This document shows, one piece after another, positions 27,789-36,786 of a stretch of DNA of 64,000 nt. The notes under the pieces are model-generated. The model was given only the letters and a program-made list of their open reading frames with translations, was not told the DNA's origin and did not search any database. The DNA is from Paucibacter sp. Y2R2-4 (GTDB lineage: Bacteria; Pseudomonadota; Gammaproteobacteria; Burkholderiales; Burkholderiaceae_C): positions 682,001 to 746,000 of the forward strand of contig NZ_JAJIRO010000001.1 of NCBI RefSeq assembly GCF_025717535.1. Direction: 5' to 3'. Positions within the stretch are counted from its first letter, which is position 1; each line of letters begins with the position of its first letter. The translations under genes and the position numbers were made by a program.

Positions 27789-29978
27789 TCAGTACACACG
27801 CAGTGGCAGGTCGCGCCCTTGGCGAGCTTGGTTGCCGGCAAAGTCTCGGGCGTGAATACGCAACACGTAATCGCCGACCGGCAAGGTCGCGCTTGGCCAG
27901 CGGCCCACTCGGGCACGCCCTTCACGCACTTGGTTGCTGATGACATAACGAAACCGAGTGACGGCGCTGCCGTGCACGGTCACGCCACTGCGCGGCGCAT
28001 AAGCGGTTTTGACTGCCTCGGTGTCCACCGGCAGCTGTGTGAATTCAAACTCCATCCGTTCCTGCTCAAAGCCCGGCAGCGGCTGTCCATCCGCTGAAAG
28101 GATCTGATAGCCCAAGCTGTGGACGCCCAGCCGGCGACGGTCTTCGTTGTCATCGACACGGTCCCAGGCATCCACCACCACCTGCAAGCCAGCCTCGTCC
28201 CGCGGCACCAGCAATCGGCCGGCTTGCTTGCGCTGCAAACGCGTGCGGCCGTCGGCGCTGAACAGCTCGATGGCCTCGATGCGGGGTGCCTCATGGTCAG
28301 CAAATCCGCTGAAGCCCAAGAGCAAGGGGTTGCGTTTGTAGCCGTTGATCCCTAACTCCACATGCACATGGGCCATGGTGTTGATGCTGCCCAAGACCTC
28401 ACCGGCTGCAAAACGGGTGCCACGGCGCACCCGCATGCTTTCGGGACGCCCGCGCTCATCTGTTTGCAGCAGAAAGCGACTCGGGTCCAAGACCTGCCCG
28501 CGCGCATTGCGACCGACACGCATATGGATATAGCTCAGCGTATCGAGCGACAGACCTTCGCTGTTCTGTCCCAAGCCCCAGGCGGCCATAGGGCTGCTGA
28601 CCTTGCCATCGGCCATGGCCAGCACCTCGCTGCCCATCACGCCCTTGACGTCCAAGCCTTCGTGCAGATGGTCGCGGCTGTCACCCTGATGGCGGCCGCG
28701 CACCTCGCCGGGCGTGCCCACCACCTCATGCCATTGCTGCTGCGGCCGCAGCGGCCAGCGCCCGGCCGTGGCCGGCAAACTCAGGTCCGCGGCCGGGCCC
28801 ATCGCTGAAGTGTTGAGCGGCTCAGGCGTGCCCGGCGCTTGCAGCTGCAAGCGATGAATCCGGTAGCTGGCCGCGTCGGCCACATGCATCAGTCCTTGCT
28901 CGGACAAGACCATGGCCGAGGGCCGCGCCATCTGCGCCGCAGGCCCCTGGCTGAGGATGTGCAGCTGCCCGCTGGGCGCAATTTGCAAGACCGCGCCGCG
29001 CCGCATCACGCCCAGGTAAACATAGCCGTCATGGCTGAGCGCCAGGCTCAGCGGTCGGCGCAAAGGATCTTTCTCATCCTCGGGATTGCCGCGCGCCCAA
29101 GTGCTGACCTGACCCTCGGGACTGATGCGGCGCACGGCATCATTGCGGCTATCGGCCACCCAGACCAGGCCTTGGGTATCGACGACCAGAGCGGTCGGAT
29201 TGTCAAAGCGAGCCTTGGCACCTGGCCCATCTTGGTCGCCAGAGAAGCGCCCGCCGGCCAGGGTGCTGACCTGGCCATCGGCGCCAATCACACGAATCCG
29301 GTCGTTGTAGGTGTCGGCCACATAGACGCGCCCCTGCCCATCAACGGCCACGCCGATCGGGCCATTGAACTGCGCCTGCGCGGCCGGGCCGTCCCGAAAG
29401 CCCGCTTGGCCTGTGCCCGCCAAAGTCGTCACCTGCCCCTGCGAACTGACTCTGCGAATCGCATGGTTGCCGGTGTCGGCGACGATGAGATTGCCGGCCG
29501 CATCCATGGCCAGGCCAGAGGGCGTATTGAAGGCCGCGGCGGCGCCCAGGCCGTCTTTGAAGCCCTCTTCTCCGCCCGCCAGGGTGCTAACCACCCCCGT
29601 CGGCGTGATTTTGCGGATGCGGTTGTTGGCGCCGCCATCGGCCACATACAGCAGCCCTGCACGACTTAGGGCCAGGCCATAGGGGTCGGCAAAGCGCGCC
29701 TGCGCGCCAGGGCCATCGTGCAGACCGGCATGGCCATCACCGGCCAGCAAGCTGATTTGAGCCCTGGCCCCCAGTCGCGTCGGCACGGGCGGAGCCGGCG
29801 GTGCCGGCAGGGACTGGGCTGGGGAGGCCGCCGATGAGTCTGCGGGCTTGGCAGGCTTGGGCTCCGAACTGCTTGGACGGAACAGCCCGGTGCCTTGCAG
29901 CCAAACCAGCGACAGCGTGAGCAGCACAAGCGCAGCGGCCGCTGCGGTCCAAATCAGAAAATGTTTTTCTCGTTTCAT
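27789..29978 (-). CDS. NHL beta-propeller protein fused to an M23-type metallopeptidase domain
   Basis: A 729-residue exported or anchored protein. Residues 7-30 form a membrane segment, followed by a Pro/Ala/Ser-rich linker to about 70. Residues about 75-380 contain repeated NHL units (GLAMDAAGNLIVADTGNHAIRRV and similar, each ending in a STLAG-like strand), forming a propeller. Residues about 430-545 match an M23 endopeptidase with all zinc and catalytic positions: His439 and Asp443 (HEGLD), His485 (SYIHM), and His537/His539 (HVHVELG). A beta-rich tail ends the protein. M23 enzymes cut peptide cross-links of peptidoglycan. The propeller fusion is unusual; its ligand is unknown. Confidence 0.82.
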   Translation of the reverse strand: MKREKHFLIWTAAAAALVLLTLSLVWLQGTGLFRPSSSEPKPAKPADSSAASPAQSLPAPPAPPVPTRLGARAQISLLAGDGHAGLHDGPGAQARFADPYGLALSRAGLLYVADGGANNRIRKITPTGVVSTLAGGEEGFKDGLGAAAAFNTPSGLAMDAAGNLIVADTGNHAIRRVSSQGQVTTLAGTGQAGFRDGPAAQAQFNGPIGVAVDGQGRVYVADTYNDRIRVIGADGQVSTLAGGRFSGDQDGPGAKARFDNPTALVVDTQGLVWVADSRNDAVRRISPEGQVSTWARGNPEDEKDPLRRPLSLALSHDGYVYLGVMRRGAVLQIAPSGQLHILSQGPAAQMARPSAMVLSEQGLMHVADAASYRIHRLQLQAPGTPEPLNTSAMGPAADLSLPATAGRWPLRPQQQWHEVVGTPGEVRGRHQGDSRDHLHEGLDVKGVMGSEVLAMADGKVSSPMAAWGLGQNSEGLSLDTLSYIHMRVGRNARGQVLDPSRFLLQTDERGRPESMRVRRGTRFAAGEVLGSINTMAHVHVELGINGYKRNPLLLGFSGFADHEAPRIEAIELFSADGRTRLQRKQAGRLLVPRDEAGLQVVVDAWDRVDDNEDRRRLGVHSLGYQILSADGQPLPGFEQERMEFEFTQLPVDTEAVKTAYAPRSGVTVHGSAVTRFRYVISNQVREGRARVGRWPSATLPVGDYVLRIHARDFAGNQARQGRDLPLRVY

Positions 29979-30159
29979 TCGGCCGGCATTGTCGCTGTGC
30001 GACGGAAGCGAATAAGGGTTGAAAATTAAGCGCCAATGCGCCCTCTACTTTTCGGCTTGAAAACAAAAAGTTGCGCCGACAGTAGAAGATCCGTTTTGCT
30101 CACGCTCTGATTCCTTTATTGCGACTCGGTCTTGCCGAGTCTTTCACTCAAGGTCACCC

Positions 30160-32916
30160 ATGGATTGGTTTGCGCTGGACGATGAGATGGCCCGCTTGGA
30201 ACAGGCCTTGGCCAGCCGAGAAGGCTTGGAACGTCTACCTGACTTGCTCGCCCTGGCCTGGAATCTACGCCAGCGCGACTGTCGCCGCGCGCTGATTCTG
30301 GCCAACGAGGCCGAGGCCCTGCTGGCGCCGCTGGACCTGGATCAAGAAGCGGTGCAGCTGATGCGAGCCCGCTTGCAATTGCTCAGCGCCGAGATCAGCT
30401 GGCTGTACGGCCATATCGACGCCACCGAGCAATTGGCCGAGAACGCCCTCAGCATTTATGAGCAGTTTGGCGAGCGCTGCGGCGCCGGCGACGCCCGGTT
30501 GGCCTTGACCTCGGTGTGGCTGGAGCGAGGCAATATCCCCTTGCGCGATGAAGCGATTGCTCTGGCCATCGAAGACTACCGAGCTGCGGGTCAACAGTCC
30601 CGTCTTTTGGCCGCACAAGCGCGCTCACTGGCTCTGAATGCCTTTCATGAGCCGCAAGCCGTCGCGGCCACACTCAACCAGTTGTTTGGACCGGAGAGCG
30701 AACCCCAAACCGACCCCTCGGTGCAAACCTGGCTGGCCAGCACCCGTGCCATCGTCGGCAGCCTGACCGGCTCACCCGGTGGGGCGAGCCGTTACTTTAT
30801 TGAGTCCTATAACGCCGCCATCGCCTCGGGGCAGCTGCGCCATGCCATTTACGCGGCGTGCAATGCCGCAGATGCGCTGGCCACACTCGGCGACTTGGAC
30901 GCTGCCATGGACTGGGGCGAACGCGGCTTAACCTTGGCGCGACGCTGCGACTGGCCGCCCAGCTCCGGCCTGTCCCTGATGCAGGTCGGCAAGGTGCAGC
31001 GATTGCTGGGCCGATTTGCCGATGCCCGCAGCTCCTTGAACGAAGCGCTGGCCGAGTTGGAGCAGTTGCCTGGCTCACAAGGCCATGTGCTGACCCAGCT
31101 GTATCTGGGCGATCTCGCCATTGATATGGGCGTGCCGGCCACCGCCCTGGTGCACTTTTGCCGCGCCGAAGATCGCGCCGCGCCGGTGGGCAATGTCTCG
31201 CAGCTGATGCTGTCTTGGGGTGGCCAGGCTTTGGCCTTGTGCCGCCTGGGTCAACCCCAGGAAGCCCTCAGCAAGGCGGCGGCTGCGCTGCAAATGGCCC
31301 GCGATCAAGGCAGTGCTGACGAACAAATCAAAACCTTGCGGGTGCATGCCGAGATCTATCAAAGCTACGCCCTACCCACGCCAGCCGAAATCACCGAGAC
31401 CGGCCCTGTCCTGCATTACCTGCAACAAGCCTTGCAAGTGGCCGCCAGCATTGAGGGTTATGTGGTCCCCAGCGGACTGCTGGATGAATTGTCCAGCGCC
31501 TATGCGGCCAGCGGTGACGACAAACAAGCGCAGGAGTACGGCCAACTGGCAGCGCAGGCGCGTGCCAGCAAGAAGCTCGACGATGCCCGCAGCCGCGCCG
31601 AGACCATGATCATTCGGCAAGACAGCGAGCGGGCCCGCGCCGAGGCGCAGTTGCAGCGTCGCCAAGCCGAGGCCGAGGCGCACCGTGCGCAAGCCTTGCA
31701 AGAGCTCAGCGCCACGCTGGAGGTCCTGGGCCAGATCGGGCTGGAACTCACCGCCAATTTGAACCAGGACGCGGTTTTCGCCACGTTTTACCGCCACATC
31801 CAACAGCTGATGGAGGTAGACGCCTTCTTTGTCTACCTGCTCGATGAGAGCAGCCAGACTTTGAGCGCAGCCTTTGGCAGCCAGGGGCAAGAACAATTCC
31901 CCTCGCCCACCATCGCGCTGGATCACCCCGAGTCCTACACCGCCCTCTGCGCAAGAACGCGGCAAGAGCTCTCCATCGGCATCGCGCCGGAACGCCGTCG
32001 CGCGGAGCCGCTGCAAGGCCCGCTGGAAGTGGTCAGCCTCTTGTTCGTGCCCATCCTGATCGGCGAGCGGCTCTTGGGCGTGATGTCGGTCCAATCGCAG
32101 CAGTCGCATGCCTACGGCGAACGCGAAAGCGCCATTTGCCGAACCCTGTGTTCTTACGGTGCGATCGCCCTGGACAACGCCAAGGCCTACGCCATGGCGG
32201 ATCGGGCCCAAAAACAAGCCAATGCGGCGCTGATCGATCTGGAGATCGCCCGCAAGAAGCTGGCCCTGCGCGCTGACACCTTGGCCGAGGAAGTGAGCAA
32301 GGCCACCGCCGCGATTTTGCAGCGCGAGCGCGAGACCGTGTTGCGCCTGTCCAAAGCCGCCGAGTACCGCGACCCCGAAACCGGCGCGCACATCTTGCGC
32401 ATGGCGCATTACTCAGAGTTGATCGCACGTGGCCTGGGCCTGCCGGAGGACGATCAGCAATTGCTGCTGGAAGCGGCGCCCATGCATGACATCGGCAAGG
32501 TCGGCATCACCGACGCCATCCTGCTCAAGCCCGGCCGCTTGACGCCCGAAGAGTTCGAGGTCATGAAAGGCCACGCCCAGATTGGCCACGAGATCTTGAA
32601 AGACAGCTCCTCCAAGGTGCTGAAGACCGGCGCGGAAATCGCGCTGGGTCACCACGAAAAATTTGACGGCAGCGGCTACCCGCAAGGATTGTCGGGCGAG
32701 CAAATTCCGATCTTCAGCCGCATCGTGGCGGTGGCTGATGTGTTTGACGCCCTGACCTCGGAACGCCCCTACAAACCCGCCTGGTCGCTGGAGCGGGCGG
32801 CCGAGCATCTGAAGTCACAGTCCGGCGCCCACTTTGATCCGGCCTGCGTGCAGGTGTTTTTCGATCATTGGGAGCAGGTGCTGGCGATCAGAAATCGCTT
32901 CCAAGACGAAGACTGA
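30160..32916 (+). CDS. TPR-GAF-HD-GYP signalling protein (putative c-di-GMP phosphodiesterase)
   Basis: A 919-residue cytoplasmic protein without membrane segments. Residues 1 to about 480 form TPR-like helical repeats. Residues about 480-530 are an Arg/Ala/Glu-rich coiled coil, about 535-690 a GAF sensor domain, and a second helix (about 690-735) leads to the HD-GYP domain. The HD-GYP residues look complete: His776-Asp777 in HDIGKVGI, His831-His832-Glu833, Gly839-Tyr840-Pro841, and the late VADVFDALTS. HD-GYP proteins hydrolyse cyclic di-GMP. It is divergent from the propeller/M23 gene with 181 bases between, suggesting shared regulation but not proving it. Confidence 0.9.
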   Translation: MDWFALDDEMARLEQALASREGLERLPDLLALAWNLRQRDCRRALILANEAEALLAPLDLDQEAVQLMRARLQLLSAEISWLYGHIDATEQLAENALSIYEQFGERCGAGDARLALTSVWLERGNIPLRDEAIALAIEDYRAAGQQSRLLAAQARSLALNAFHEPQAVAATLNQLFGPESEPQTDPSVQTWLASTRAIVGSLTGSPGGASRYFIESYNAAIASGQLRHAIYAACNAADALATLGDLDAAMDWGERGLTLARRCDWPPSSGLSLMQVGKVQRLLGRFADARSSLNEALAELEQLPGSQGHVLTQLYLGDLAIDMGVPATALVHFCRAEDRAAPVGNVSQLMLSWGGQALALCRLGQPQEALSKAAAALQMARDQGSADEQIKTLRVHAEIYQSYALPTPAEITETGPVLHYLQQALQVAASIEGYVVPSGLLDELSSAYAASGDDKQAQEYGQLAAQARASKKLDDARSRAETMIIRQDSERARAEAQLQRRQAEAEAHRAQALQELSATLEVLGQIGLELTANLNQDAVFATFYRHIQQLMEVDAFFVYLLDESSQTLSAAFGSQGQEQFPSPTIALDHPESYTALCARTRQELSIGIAPERRRAEPLQGPLEVVSLLFVPILIGERLLGVMSVQSQQSHAYGERESAICRTLCSYGAIALDNAKAYAMADRAQKQANAALIDLEIARKKLALRADTLAEEVSKATAAILQRERETVLRLSKAAEYRDPETGAHILRMAHYSELIARGLGLPEDDQQLLLEAAPMHDIGKVGITDAILLKPGRLTPEEFEVMKGHAQIGHEILKDSSSKVLKTGAEIALGHHEKFDGSGYPQGLSGEQIPIFSRIVAVADVFDALTSERPYKPAWSLERAAEHLKSQSGAHFDPACVQVFFDHWEQVLAIRNRFQDED

Positions 32917-32953
32917 GTCGGTAGCGGAGCGCCGGCTTCACACACACACCTGC

Positions 32954-33202
32954 TCAGCGGCGCTTTTTCTTTGGATCGATCTGGCCCAATGACTCCATGG
33001 CGCGCTCACGCCGCGCGGCTTTGCGGTCGTCGAGCTTTTGCATGGCCTTGCGCTGGGTATAGCCACTGGAATCAGCCCAGGCCCACCAGGCCACTGCCAA
33101 ACCCAGAGGACTCAAAACCGCCAACCAGCCCCAATCCGCCACCGGAGCCACAGCCAGGAGCTTGAGCCCAATCAACAAAACACCGACGACAACCAGCCAC
33201 AT
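32954..33202 (-). CDS. Small Trp-rich membrane protein
   Basis: An 82-residue protein with two membrane segments (about 2-20 and 24-42), the second ending in the Trp-rich AVAWWAWADSSGYT, and a strongly basic tail (DDRKAARRERAM and PKKKRR). This matches the small Trp-rich protein family (TIGR04438 as I recall), found in Burkholderiales; function unknown. It is convergent with the HD-GYP gene and divergent from the cytochrome c gene. Confidence 0.8.
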   Translation of the reverse strand: MWLVVVGVLLIGLKLLAVAPVADWGWLAVLSPLGLAVAWWAWADSSGYTQRKAMQKLDDRKAARRERAMESLGQIDPKKKRR

Positions 33203-33326
33203 GAAACGCTCCTCGTTGGGGACGGGCGATCAGACCTCTAGAATCGATCCGTTGCCACTCGGAGCAAACTGTAGTTCACATCCGAGGCTTGTCGACATCC
33301 CCGTTGTAAGACCTTGAAAGGAAGCC

Positions 33327-33644
33327 ATGAAGTTCTCCCTCGCTTTTGCTGTTTCTGCCGTCCTGGCCTCCGCCGCGCTGGCCCCTTCCGCTTTTGCCAA
33401 CGCTGAATTGGCGCAGAAGAAAAACTGCATGGCTTGCCACGCCGTCGACAAGAAGATCGTCGGCCCCGCCTACAAGGACGTGGCCGCCAAGTACGCCAAG
33501 GACAAGGATGCCGCCAAGAAATTGGCTGAAAAGATCGTCAAAGGTGGTTCCGGCGTCTGGGGCCCAGTGCCCATGCCTGCCAATGCCCAGGTGAACGCTG
33601 CCGAAGCGGAAACGCTGGCAAAGTGGGTGCTGTCGGTCAAGTGA
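33327..33644 (+). CDS. Periplasmic class I cytochrome c (c551/c552 type)
   Basis: A 105-residue precursor with a 25-residue signal peptide (ending SAFA). Heme attachment is CMACH (Cys34, Cys37, His38) and the axial Met is Met83 in PVPMPAN. The mature size of about 80 residues fits small electron carriers to cytochrome oxidases or nitrite reductase. AAAGGAAG lies just before the ATG. A terminator follows at 33684, so it is a single-gene unit. Confidence 0.93.
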   Translation: MKFSLAFAVSAVLASAALAPSAFANAELAQKKNCMACHAVDKKIVGPAYKDVAAKYAKDKDAAKKLAEKIVKGGSGVWGPVPMPANAQVNAAEAETLAKWVLSVK

Positions 33645-33683
33645 TCTGGCAAGGCGAGCCAATGTGCTCGCTGCACGAATGAG

Positions 33684-33720
33684 AACAGGCCCTTGAGGAA
33701 TCAAGGGCCTGTTTGTTTTG
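33684..33720 (+). terminator. Rho-independent terminator after cytochrome c
   Basis: ACAGGCCCTTGA at 33685-33696 pairs perfectly with TCAAGGGCCTGT around a GGAA loop, followed by TTGTTTTG. It lies about 40 bases after the cytochrome stop. Confidence 0.92.
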
Positions 33721-33733
33721 TGGCCAGGATTCT

Positions 33734-33866
33734 GTGATCACCCACATCGCTGCGCGATATGAGTGATCCCCAACCCAGCCACGCGCCCCAGGCGCTGAGG
33801 CTTGCGGGTGCAGGCCTCTCCTGAATCTTTGGCTTCCGACAACTGGTCCAGGATGGCTGGGTTTTG
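33734..33866. repeat. Tandem duplication unit A (contains a ghost of the acs 3' end)
   Basis: A 133-base unit directly adjacent to a second 133-base unit. Its last ~38 bases match the end of acs closely: read on the minus strand, 33829-33866 encode [12 protein letters not shown] where acs itself ends [12 protein letters not shown] and stops. Its first part holds a 15-pair imperfect hairpin at 33736-33768 (GATCACCCA.. with ..GAGTGATC). The middle is less well conserved between units. Confidence 0.7.
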
Positions 33867-33999
33867 GTGAGCCCATCACGCAGCGGAGCTGCATGAGTGC
33901 TCACCGAACCCGGCAAACGCCTGCGGCGCTGATCGCCGCTTTGCGTCGCTCACTCGATCAATTGGCTTCCGACAATTGATCGAGGATGGCTGGGTTTTC
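33867..33999. repeat. Tandem duplication unit B (overlaps the real acs 3' end)
   Basis: The second 133-base unit. It includes the functional last 14 codons and stop of acs (33958-33999). Like unit A it begins GTGA and contains an ATGAGTG-centred imperfect hairpin near its start (33867-33904). Divergence is concentrated in the middle; the terminal ~38 bases differ from unit A at only a handful of positions. Confidence 0.7.
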
Positions 34000-35919
34000 C
34001 AGCGTGCTGGTGTCTTGGGTGACGGCTTCGCCCTTGGCGACCGAGCGCAGCAAGCGGCGCATGATCTTGCCGGAGCGGGTCTTGGGCAAGTTGTCGCCGA
34101 AACGGATGTCCTTGGGCTTGGCAATCGGCCCGATTTCCTTCGCCACCCAGTCACGCAATTGCTTGGCAATCGCCTTGGCCTCGTCGCCGGTCGGGCGTGG
34201 GCGCTTCAGCACCACGAAGGCGCAGATGGCTTCGCCGGTGGTGTCATCGGGGCGACCCACCACCGCGGCTTCGGCCACCAGCTCGGTGCAGCTGACCAGG
34301 GCGGACTCGATTTCCATCGTGCCCATGCGGTGCCCCGACACATTCAGCACATCGTCGATGCGGCCGGTGATGGTGAAGTAACCCGTTTCCGCATCGCGGA
34401 TGGCACCGTCGCCGGCGAGGTAGTAACCCTTCAACTCCTCGGGGTAGTAGCTCTTCTTGAAGCGCTCCGGGTCGCCGTAAATGGTGCGAATCATCGAAGG
34501 CCAGGGCTTCTTGACCACCAAGATGCCGCCTTGACCGTTGGGCACATCATTGCCCATTTCGTCCACGATGGCGGTGGTGATGCCCGGGAAGGGCAAGGTG
34601 CAAGAGCCCGGCACCAGCGGCGTGGCACCCGGCAGCGGCGTGATCATGTGGCCGCCGGTTTCGGTCTGCCAGAAGGTATCCACAATCGGGCAACGGCCGC
34701 CGCCGACATGCTTGTGGTACCACTCCCAGGCGGCCGGGTTGATGGGTTCGCCCACCGAGCCCAGCAGGCGCAGGCTGCTCAGGTCCGAACGGTCCGGATG
34801 GACGGCTTCATTGCCTTCAGCCGCCTTGATCAAGGAGCGAATCGCCGTCGGTGCGGTATAGAAAATCGTGACCTTGTGCTTTTCAATGGTCTTCCAGAAG
34901 CGACCTGCATCTGGATAGGTGGGCACACCTTCAAAGACGATCTCGGTGCCGCCCAGGGCCAAGGGCCCATAGGTGATGTAGCTGTGGCCGGTCACCCAGC
35001 CGATGTCGGCGGTGCACCAGAAGACATCGTTGTCCTTCAGGTCAAAGGTCCATTTGGTGGTCAGCGCCGCATGCAGCAAATAGCCACCGGTGGAGTGCTG
35101 CACGCCCTTGGGCTTGCCGGTGGAACCCGAGGTGTAGAGCAAGAAGAGTGGATGCTCGGCCTCGACCCACTCGGGCTCGCAAGTCGTGCCGACCTTGGCC
35201 AGTTCTTCATGCAGCCAATGGTCACGACCCTCGACCCAGCCGATCTTGCCGCCAGTGCGCTGGTAGACGATCACGTCCTTCAACGTCGGGCAGCTGCCGC
35301 CTTCCAGCGCTTCGTCGACGATGGCCTTCAGGGGCAAGGCCTTGCCGCCGCGCAGTTGTTCGTCGGCGGTGATGATGGCCACGGCGCCGGCGTCCTGCAC
35401 CCGGTCGCGCAGTGATTGGGCCGAGAAGCCACCGAACACCACCGAGTGAATCGCCCCGATGCGGGCGCAGGCCTGCATGGCCGCCACGCCTTCGATCGAC
35501 ATCGACATATAGATAACAACGCGGTCGCCCTTCTTCACGCCGCGGGCCTTCAGCACATTGGCCAGCTGCGACACGCGCGCGAGCAACTCGCTGTAAGTGA
35601 CCTGGGTCACCGCGCCATCGTCGGCTTCAAAAATCAGCGCGACCTTGTCGCCCAAGCCGCGTTCGACATTGCGGTCCAGGCAGTTGTAGGACACATTCAG
35701 GCGGCCATCTTCAAACCATTTGAAGAACGGCGCTTCGCTGTCGTTCAGCACCTTGGTGAACGGCGTCTGCCAAGTCACGAACTCGCGCGCCAGACGGGCC
35801 CAGTAGGCTTGGTAATCGGCTTCCGATTCGGCCACCAGGGCGTTGTAGCCCGCCATGCCCTTGACGTTGGCTTGTGCCTGCCATTCGGGGCTGGGCAGAT
35901 AGAGTTCGTTCTGGCTCAT
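33958..35919 (-). CDS. acs: Acetyl-CoA synthetase (AMP-forming)
   Basis: A 653-residue cytoplasmic enzyme making acetyl-CoA from acetate, ATP and CoA through acetyl-AMP. The adenylate-forming core shows [16 protein letters not shown] (phosphate loop), [22 protein letters not shown] and [11 protein letters not shown]. The acetylatable catalytic Lys618 lies in [12 protein letters not shown]. The length is normal. The downstream end is duplicated in tandem (33734-33999). The upstream gap to yqhA (35920-36129) must hold divergent promoters, but I see no convincing boxes. Confidence 0.97.
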   Translation of the reverse strand: MSQNELYLPSPEWQAQANVKGMAGYNALVAESEADYQAYWARLAREFVTWQTPFTKVLNDSEAPFFKWFEDGRLNVSYNCLDRNVERGLGDKVALIFEADDGAVTQVTYSELLARVSQLANVLKARGVKKGDRVVIYMSMSIEGVAAMQACARIGAIHSVVFGGFSAQSLRDRVQDAGAVAIITADEQLRGGKALPLKAIVDEALEGGSCPTLKDVIVYQRTGGKIGWVEGRDHWLHEELAKVGTTCEPEWVEAEHPLFLLYTSGSTGKPKGVQHSTGGYLLHAALTTKWTFDLKDNDVFWCTADIGWVTGHSYITYGPLALGGTEIVFEGVPTYPDAGRFWKTIEKHKVTIFYTAPTAIRSLIKAAEGNEAVHPDRSDLSSLRLLGSVGEPINPAAWEWYHKHVGGGRCPIVDTFWQTETGGHMITPLPGATPLVPGSCTLPFPGITTAIVDEMGNDVPNGQGGILVVKKPWPSMIRTIYGDPERFKKSYYPEELKGYYLAGDGAIRDAETGYFTITGRIDDVLNVSGHRMGTMEIESALVSCTELVAEAAVVGRPDDTTGEAICAFVVLKRPRPTGDEAKAIAKQLRDWVAKEIGPIAKPKDIRFGDNLPKTRSGKIMRRLLRSVAKGEAVTQDTSTLENPAILDQLSEAN

Positions 35920-36129
35920 GATGTGTTTCCTCTGACGGGAGCAATATAGAAACGCGGGACTGACAAACGCAGCACTTCCTCGCTAATGTGCGTCCCGTCT
36001 CTGACGAAGCGCTTACTCTAGCCTCGTAACTCGACGTACCCCGGGAAGGCCCTAGGTGCTCAGGCCCCTAGAATCCGGCATCCGCCCGGATGGGCCCTGA
36101 CTTCGCCTGCAGTTCTAGAGAGAAACCCT

Positions 36130-36768
36130 ATGAGCCTTCCCACTCCCAGTCAGCGCAGAATGCGCCCCCTGCCCTCGCTGATCTTCGCCAGCCGCTGGCT
36201 GCAGCTGCCGCTCTACCTGGGCCTGATCCTGGCACAAGCGGTCTATGTGTTTCAGTTCTGGACCGAGTTGGTCCATTTGATCGAAGCTGCCTTTGGCAAT
36301 AGCGAGGCGCTGAACCTGCTGGTCAAGAGCATTGGCTACAAAGCTACGGCCATCAAGGACGCGAACGGACTGGTGATCGGCTTCGAGCCGATTGCCAAGC
36401 TCAACGAAACCATCCTGATGTTGGTGGTGCTAGGTCTGATCGACGTGGTCATGATCTCCAACCTCTTGATCATGGTGATCGTCGGCGGCTACGAAACCTT
36501 TGTCTCGCGCATGGATCTGGACGGCCACCCCGACCAGCCCGAGTGGCTCAGCCATGTGAACGCCTCGGTGCTGAAGGTCAAGCTGGCCACCGCCATCATT
36601 GGCATCTCATCGATCCATCTGCTCAAGACCTTCATCAATGCGGACAACTACACCGAGAAGACCTTGATGTGGCAGACGCTGATTCATGTGGCCTTCTTGT
36701 TCTCGGCGCTGGCGATTGCCTACACCGACAAGCTGCTGTCCAGCACCCATCACGACGACAAGCACTGA
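36130..36768 (+). CDS. YqhA family inner-membrane protein (UPF0114)
   Basis: A 212-residue membrane protein of unknown function. About four hydrophobic segments are visible (around 28-45, 92-120, 150-165 and 185-200), and the central [22 protein letters not shown] is the family hallmark. It is longer than E. coli YqhA by an N-terminal extension and an insertion around [14 protein letters not shown] lies upstream of the ATG. It is convergent with nhaA and divergent from acs. Confidence 0.88.
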   Translation: MSLPTPSQRRMRPLPSLIFASRWLQLPLYLGLILAQAVYVFQFWTELVHLIEAAFGNSEALNLLVKSIGYKATAIKDANGLVIGFEPIAKLNETILMLVVLGLIDVVMISNLLIMVIVGGYETFVSRMDLDGHPDQPEWLSHVNASVLKVKLATAIIGISSIHLLKTFINADNYTEKTLMWQTLIHVAFLFSALAIAYTDKLLSSTHHDDKH

Positions 36769-36786
36769 ACGCAGTCTGTTTGCGGC

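Noticed and set aside
33901-33957. A longer acs reading frame through the duplicated tail
   Set aside because: The acs frame has a clear TGA at 33958-33960; the ghost tail in unit A is separated from it by the stop and about 90 unrelated bases.
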